Source: Lentibacillus siamensis (GTDB lineage Bacteria > Bacillota > Bacilli > Bacillales > Amphibacillaceae). Taken from it: a stretch of DNA of 64,000 nt. The notes beneath the pieces are model-generated. The model saw nothing but the letters and a program-made list of their open reading frames with translations, was not told the origin of the DNA and made no database searches. The stretch covers positions 1-64,000 of the forward strand of contig NZ_BAAADS010000007.1 in NCBI RefSeq assembly GCF_039522605.1. Direction: 5' to 3'. Both the position numbers and the translations under genes were made by a program. Shown here one piece after another: positions 59,941 through 64,000 of the stretch (positions are counted from its first letter, which is position 1; every line of letters starts with the position of its first letter).

Positions 59941-60358
59941 AATTGGTAGTTTTCTGCCGCTGGAAAATACAATATCCCAGGGTCATGATTCCATATATCC
60001 ATTCCAGATTATTCCGTTTGATTACAGAATCAGTTTCCAACTGTTCCCTCATCGTTGCATTGACTTTAATTAATGAGGAAGACAGGCCGCGGGTAGTAGT
60101 TCCCATATCACCAATCAGCTGAAAAAGCGGACTTAATTCATTCATCTGGTTGTTTACCTGTTTAAGGGCATCTTTTCCGGCACTGATGGCGCTGGTTGTC
60201 TCACTGGTTATGTCAGCAACCTGATTCGGCAGCTCATCAGTAGTCTTCTGCAGGCTGGCAAACAGTTCCGTCAAATTTTTCAATGGCTTTATTAAGAAAA
60301 CTACGAGTGCCAAAAAAGCAAGTCCGATAATTATGACGCCAATCCCTATCCAATCCAT
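59939..60358 (-). CDS. DUF948-family membrane-anchored protein (copy 3)
   Basis: 139 residues on the reverse strand. One N-terminal span (about 4-25) and the DUF948 helix (KNLTELFASLQKTTDELPNQVADITSETTSAI...), then the shared LSPLFQLIGDMG motif also present in copy 2. It ends with a hydrophobic GIMTLGYCIF patch. The start has AAGGGG upstream. A sigma-B-like promoter is possible at 60397-60421. It is convergent with the other two copies. Confidence 0.82.
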   Translation of the reverse strand: MDWIGIGVIIIGLAFLALVVFLIKPLKNLTELFASLQKTTDELPNQVADITSETTSAISAGKDALKQVNNQMNELSPLFQLIGDMGTTTRGLSSSLIKVNATMREQLETDSVIKRNNLEWIYGIMTLGYCIFQRQKTTN

Positions 60359-60396
60359 CTAAAAAACCCCTTCCAGCATGTTCTCTGCTATTTATC

Positions 60397-60421
60397 ATAC
60401 CACATCAATATTTTTCTAAAC
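60397..60421 (-). promoter_or_regulatory. Possible sigma-B promoter of DUF948 copy 3
   Basis: On the minus strand GTTTAG (60421-60416), 13 bases and TGGTAT (60402-60397) resemble the sigma-B consensus GTTTAA-N13-15-GGGTAT. DUF948 relatives in B. subtilis (YtxG) are sigma-B dependent, which fits. A sigma-A reading with TATGAT is also possible. Confidence 0.4.
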
Positions 60422-60436
60422 CGTTTCCTATACTAA

Positions 60437-60465
60437 TCATAAACTACTCGCTCGTCCCATACAAT
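60437..60465 (+). promoter_or_regulatory. Sigma-E-type promoter of cwlD
   Basis: TCATAAA at 60437-60443 and CATACAAT at 60458-60465 are 14 bp apart, matching the sigma-E consensus for mother-cell genes. CwlD is sigma-E transcribed in B. subtilis. Confidence 0.65.
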
Positions 60466-60496
60466 AGTTCAAGCAGAATTATAAGGGGCGAGTGTT

Positions 60497-61216
60497 ATGG
60501 AACGTTTTAAGAAGGTATTTCTGTGGGCTGTTGGGTTTGTCGTATTGGCATTCCTTATCCAATATCCAATACAGAAGGCCGACTCCACATGGAAAACGTG
60601 GGCATTGCCATTAGCAGGAAAGACTATTGTAATCGACCCCGGGCATGGTGGCCCTGATGGAGGAGCGGTTGGGAAGGACGAGACCCTGGAAAAGGACATT
60701 GCCCTTGAGATTGCCAAGAAAACACGGGATTTTTTACAGCAGGCAGGTGCACTTGTATATTTGACCAGGGAAGATGACAAGGATTTGGCGAAAGAAGATA
60801 CTGCGGGGTTGTCACGGAGAAAGTCTGAAGATATCCGCAACCGGCTGGAATTTATTAAGGAGAAGGATGCGGACTTTTTTCTTACCCTCCATTTAAACGC
60901 CTTATCTTCAACAAAATGGAGCGGTGCGCAAACATTTTATTTTCCAAGGTATGATAAAAGCAGGCACCTTGCTAAAATGATTCAAGCAGAAATTATTCGC
61001 AATTTGGAGAACACCGACAGAGAGGCATTGCCGATAAAGGGTGTTTATCTGCTTAAACATGCGGAAATTCCGGGTGCATTGGTGGAAGCGGGATTCCTTT
61101 CAAATGAGCATGAGCGGGAACATCTGAAAAAAGAAGATTATCAGCGGAAAATGGCTGGTAGTATTTATCAGGGAATTTTGAGGTATGTCACAGAAGAACC
61201 CGAGCAAGAAAGCTGA
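60497..61216 (+). CDS. cwlD: N-acetylmuramoyl-L-alanine amidase CwlD
   Basis: 239 residues. An N-terminal hydrophobic segment (about 7-23) exports it. The Amidase_3 domain has the zinc site IDPGHGGPDGG with His50 and a Glu shortly after, and the C-terminal signature GALVEAGFLSNEHE. CwlD with PdaA forms muramic-delta-lactam in the spore cortex, needed for germination. ATG follows AAGGGGCGAG. salA-gerD-kbaA follow, as in B. subtilis. Confidence 0.94.
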   Translation: MERFKKVFLWAVGFVVLAFLIQYPIQKADSTWKTWALPLAGKTIVIDPGHGGPDGGAVGKDETLEKDIALEIAKKTRDFLQQAGALVYLTREDDKDLAKEDTAGLSRRKSEDIRNRLEFIKEKDADFFLTLHLNALSSTKWSGAQTFYFPRYDKSRHLAKMIQAEIIRNLENTDREALPIKGVYLLKHAEIPGALVEAGFLSNEHEREHLKKEDYQRKMAGSIYQGILRYVTEEPEQES

Positions 61217-61548
61217 AACTGTTGGTTTGTGCTGGAGCGCTGTCCTCCCCGCGGTATGAATAAATTTAGAGCCGCCGATAAAATAACCAAAACCGCCGAA
61301 CAAATTACTAAATCCGTCGTATCAAAAGCGTAAAAACAAGTTGAACTTTAGACCCCCACCATAGATAAGCATCAAGCAATCGATCCAGTGTTACTGGACG
61401 CGAACCATGTTTCTGGGCAGTCGATTCCACTTTCCCAAATATGATTCAAATCACTTAGAAATTAGATGATTTGTGTTATACTTGCGTTGTGTGCAAAAAA
61501 ATAAAATGTTTTGCTATAAATACGCTGCGAAAGGAATGGTGACTGACT
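61217..61548. other. cwlD-salA interval
   Basis: 332 bases. It contains the degenerate repeat at 61275-61325, a small hairpin TCCAGT/ACTGGA (about 61386-61400) and an extended -10 TGTTATACT ending at 61482 that may be the salA promoter (its -35 is weak). No gene is visible. Confidence 0.6.
61275..61325 (+). repeat. Degenerate 21-bp periodic repeat, three units
   Basis: CCGATAAAA (61275), CCGAACAAA (61296) and TCGTATCAA (61317) start 21 bases apart, two of them preceded by GC or CG. Period and core resemble the arrays at 49399-49540 and 55657-55728, here more decayed. Confidence 0.55.
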
Positions 61549-62607
61549 GTGCTATCACAAGAAGAAGTGAAGGAATTGCTTCATTCTGTTAACGATCCAT
61601 TTTTACATAGAACGCTTGAAGAAACAGGCGGGGTAAAAGAAGTTAACATTAAAGAAGAGAAGAAACATGTCAGTGTTAAGATAGGGATAGGTAAGACAAA
61701 CACCGCAGAGCAGATGCAGCTCCAGCAGGAAATCGTCGGTATCTTGAAAAAAAACGGTGCATCAACTGTCGGGCTGCGTTTTGAACAATTGCCTGATGAG
61801 GTAATCCGGGAATACCAGCCTGCAGCTGAGGAAGAAAAGGAGAAAAGTCTGTTAGGTGGAGGAAAACACCCGAACTTTATTGCCGTTTCCAGCGGTAAAG
61901 GCGGTGTAGGCAAGTCGACGGTAACAGTAAATCTTGCTATGTCATTGATGCGACTCGGTAAAAAAGTAGGTATTATTGATGCAGATATATATGGGTTCAG
62001 TGTCCCCGATATGATGGGGGTTGAGGAACGTCCGGCTGTTCGTGGTGAAAAGATCATTCCCGTAGAACGTTTTGGGGTAAAGGTAATTTCGATGGGCTTC
62101 TTTGTTGAGGATAATTCACCGATCATTTGGCGCGGACCGATGCTTGGCAAAATGCTGAACAGCTTTTTCAAGGAAGTTGAATGGGGTGACTTGGACTATC
62201 TGTTGCTTGACTTACCTCCGGGCACCGGTGATATTGCGATGGACGTGCATGAGATGCTGCCAACCTGTAAAGAAATAATTGTTTCCACCCCGCATCCGAC
62301 TGCTGCATTTGTTGCTGCGCGTGCAGGTCAAATGGCAATCAAAACAGAGCACGAAATTTTGGGTGTTGTAGAAAACATGGCATATTTTGAAAGCAAGAAA
62401 ACCGGTGAGAAAGAATATGTTTTCGGAAAAGGCGGTGGCAAAAAACTTGCCGAAGTATTGAAAACACAAGTTCTTGGACATTTGCCGCTGCAGCAGCCGT
62501 ATGAAGAAGAGGACGAGTTTGCTCCTTCTGTTTACCAGCAGGACCATCCCCTTGGAAAAGAATATCATAAAATAGCTGCAAAAGTTGTTGCGAAAGTGGA
62601 AGAATAA
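61549..62607 (+). CDS. salA: Mrp/ApbC-family P-loop ATPase SalA
   Basis: 352 residues, equal to B. subtilis SalA. An N-terminal DUF59/MIP18-like domain (about 1-85) precedes the deviant Walker A GKGGVGKST (116-124). Further motifs include DADIYGFSVPDMMG and DLPPGTGDIAMDV. Mrp proteins can carry Fe-S clusters, but the CxxC typical for that role is not seen, as in SalA, which acts as a regulator of scoC and aprE. GTG 61549 is the best start; the AAGGAATGG site is rather distant. It ends convergent with gerD. Confidence 0.92.
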   Translation: MLSQEEVKELLHSVNDPFLHRTLEETGGVKEVNIKEEKKHVSVKIGIGKTNTAEQMQLQQEIVGILKKNGASTVGLRFEQLPDEVIREYQPAAEEEKEKSLLGGGKHPNFIAVSSGKGGVGKSTVTVNLAMSLMRLGKKVGIIDADIYGFSVPDMMGVEERPAVRGEKIIPVERFGVKVISMGFFVEDNSPIIWRGPMLGKMLNSFFKEVEWGDLDYLLLDLPPGTGDIAMDVHEMLPTCKEIIVSTPHPTAAFVAARAGQMAIKTEHEILGVVENMAYFESKKTGEKEYVFGKGGGKKLAEVLKTQVLGHLPLQQPYEEEDEFAPSVYQQDHPLGKEYHKIAAKVVAKVEE

Positions 62608-62629
62608 AACAGAAAGCGAATTTAAAAAG

Positions 62630-62662
62630 AAAGAGGTGGCATGAAATTGTCACCTCTTTTAT
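62630..62662. terminator. Terminator between convergent salA and gerD
   Basis: AAAGAGGTG and CACCTCTTT pair around a 12-base loop, with T on the plus strand and an A-rich flank that also gives T on the minus strand. It may serve both genes. Confidence 0.75.
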
Positions 62663-63300
62663 CATTGGCCGCCGGTACTGTTTGATCCGCCGGACTGGCC
62701 ACCTTGGCCGCTTTGGCCGCTTTGACCGCTTTGAGATTGTTTGCCTTGCTGTTTGCTTTGGTCTTCTGCTGCTTTTAATAATATTTCCGTCATTTTCGAC
62801 TGGAACAATGGTGACTGTAATGTTTCCTGAATCGTTTTCTCAAGATGTTTCCGGAATTCCTGGCTTTTCATTACGCTGAGCATTTGTTTGTTAATTTGCG
62901 GATTTTGCATCAATTCCAGCATCTGTTTTTGAAAATCCGGGTCTTTCATTAGTTCTTTCATCAGTTTTTTGTGCTCATCGGACATCGCTTTGGCGTATGC
63001 TTTTACAAACTTTGGATCCTCGAATAATTTTGTCCACATATCTTTTGCTTTATCAGAAGCAAGTACCTCATTCAATGCCTTCTTAACAGCATCTGACTGA
63101 ATCACAAGCTGCTGCTTCATTTTTTCATCAGATAAAATTTCTCTCAGTGCTTTTTTACCATCTTCGGTCTGTAAAATATCAACAACCATTTTTTTGGTCG
63201 TATCATAATCAGCCTCTTTGCCTGCAGTACTTCCCCCGTTGCAAGCACTAAGAACAACAACGAGCATGGTTATAAATAAAATACTTAGTGCCCGTTTCAC
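62662..63300 (-). CDS. gerD: Spore germination lipoprotein GerD
   Basis: 212 residues. A lipoprotein signal with lipobox LSAC (Cys20) begins the protein (KRALSILFITMLVVVLSAC). The central alpha-helical domain forms the GerD scaffold (KKMVVDILQTEDGKKALREIL and similar helices). The C-terminal tail is low-complexity SGQSGQ/GGQSGG. GerD clusters germinant receptors in the spore inner membrane. GTG 63300 follows AGGAGG; an upstream in-frame ATG at 63360 would bury the signal peptide. A sigma-G promoter is visible. Confidence 0.93.
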   Translation of the reverse strand: MKRALSILFITMLVVVLSACNGGSTAGKEADYDTTKKMVVDILQTEDGKKALREILSDEKMKQQLVIQSDAVKKALNEVLASDKAKDMWTKLFEDPKFVKAYAKAMSDEHKKLMKELMKDPDFQKQMLELMQNPQINKQMLSVMKSQEFRKHLEKTIQETLQSPLFQSKMTEILLKAAEDQSKQQGKQSQSGQSGQSGQGGQSGGSNSTGGQ

Positions 63301-63326
63301 TTGGAATTCCTCCTTCCTCTCCTGTT

Positions 63327-63357
63327 TAATATGCGTGTGAAACAGAAAAAATATGCA
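63327..63357 (-). promoter_or_regulatory. Sigma-G-type promoter of gerD
   Basis: On the minus strand TGCATA (63357-63352), an 18-bp spacer and CATATTA (63333-63327) match the sigma-G consensus (GHATR, N18, CATNNTA). GerD is forespore-specific in B. subtilis. Confidence 0.68.
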
Positions 63358-63432
63358 CATTATAGAGGAAAAGTGGAAAGCTTCGTGATAAAATAGGCTT
63401 GAATGTTGAACAAACAGTAGGAGGAAAACAGA

Positions 63433-64000
63433 TTGAATAGTCGCAAGTGGGTTGGATTGTTCTTAAAGACACTTTTAATTGGCGCAGTAACGGGACTTAT
63501 TACCAGTTTTTTTGTTAAAACGGACTCGTATGCCAACATTTTAAATCCAATTGATTTTATGGAATTAACAGGGTTGATCATATTTTTTGTCGGATTGGGA
63601 TTGGTTTTCAGTGTAATCAGTCAAACCGGCTTTTTTGCGTATTTGTTTATTAACCAATTCGGACTTGGCCTGTTTCGGACGTTTTGGCCGACTGTACAAG
63701 TGCTGCTGATTGCATTTGTTGTATTTGATTTGGTCTACTTCCCCTATAATGCATCAAATGGCGAGGTTCCAATCTATTTATACTTACTGATGGCAGCGGG
63801 AATTCTTGGATATGGATGGGTTATAGCCAAATTGAAGGCCCGTGCAACCAACCAGCGTGCATTTATTCCGGCGTTATTTTTAATGGTTGTGATGACGGCA
63901 ATTGAATGGGTTCCGGGACTTCGGACGAGCGGATCAGATTATGCATGGCTGATGATTATCCCGTTGCTCGCCTGCAATACGTATCAATTACTTGTATTGC
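63433..64000 (+). CDS. kbaA: KinB-signalling pathway protein KbaA (5' part)
   Basis: 189 residues are encoded before the window ends; the frame stays open. The hydrophobic protein begins NSRKWVGLFLKTLLIGAVTG and has about five to six spans in view, in the pattern of KbaA. KbaA is needed for KinB activity in the sporulation phosphorelay. TTG 63433 follows TAGGAGG. The position after gerD, divergent, is the same as in B. subtilis. The identification rests mainly on synteny and the start region. Confidence 0.85.
   Translation, partial: MNSRKWVGLFLKTLLIGAVTGLITSFFVKTDSYANILNPIDFMELTGLIIFFVGLGLVFSVISQTGFFAYLFINQFGLGLFRTFWPTVQVLLIAFVVFDLVYFPYNASNGEVPIYLYLLMAAGILGYGWVIAKLKARATNQRAFIPALFLMVVMTAIEWVPGLRTSGSDYAWLMIIPLLACNTYQLLVL

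Overview
The window is a chromosomal segment of a low-to-moderate GC, spore-forming Bacillota of the family Bacillaceae. Gene order follows the Bacillus subtilis ctsR-to-kbaA region closely. Proteins read as close orthologues of B. subtilis ones, Shine-Dalgarno sites are strong (AGGAGG type), and TTG/GTG starts are frequent. Spore-specific genes (cwlD, gerD, kbaA, sigH) are present. The sequence alone does not fix the genus; a salt-tolerant Oceanobacillus/Virgibacillus/Lentibacillus-type relative is a guess.

Layout. 1-0.1 kb: 3' end of a 5S rRNA. 0.2-5.8 kb: mgtC-like gene, then the CtsR-controlled ctsR-mcsA-mcsB-clpC stress operon with its operator. 5.8-7.6 kb: accessory patch with a long stem-loop, a broken DinB-family gene and a YktD-like methyltransferase. 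7.7-16.8 kb: radA, yacL, gltX, a cysteine T-box, cysE-cysS-mrnC-rlmB-rae1 and sigH. 16.9-34 kb: rpmG-secE-nusG, rplK-rplA, rplJ-rplL, ybxB, rpoB-rpoC, ybxF-rpsL-rpsG-fusA-tuf. 34.1-34.6 kb: a GC-rich element with terminal inverted repeats between tuf and rpsJ. 34.7-49.3 kb: the S10-spc-alpha super-cluster from rpsJ to rplQ including secY, adk, infA and rpoA. 49.4-52.8 kb: a 21-bp tandem repeat array, then ecfA1-ecfA2-ecfT and truA. 53-55.6 kb: a POT peptide transporter, then rplM-rpsI. 55.9-60.4 kb: accessory genes (Eis-like acetyltransferase, a translationally coupled membrane protein and HlyD-type adaptor, three DUF948 proteins). 60.5-64 kb: cwlD, salA, gerD (reverse strand) and the start of kbaA.

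Most genes form the core information-processing block: transcription (rpoA, rpoB, rpoC, nusG, sigH), translation (r-proteins, EF-G, EF-Tu, IF-1, two aminoacyl-tRNA synthetases, rRNA and tRNA modification), Sec export (secE, secY) and protein quality control (McsAB-ClpC). RNA-level control is visible as a cysteine T-box, an L10 leader, twin L1-type leaders in front of rplK and rplA, and several terminator-like hairpins in leaders.

The notable deviations are local. disA, ispD-ispF and map are missing from positions where B. subtilis has them. A 455-bp TIR-bounded composite repeat sits between the str and S10 operons. nusG has its Shine-Dalgarno separated from the start codon by a hairpin. A 13+7-bp inverted repeat brackets the ybxF-rpsL promoter. 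A 21-bp periodic repeat recurs at three intergenic sites. No CRISPR array, defence island, prophage or complete transposon was found.
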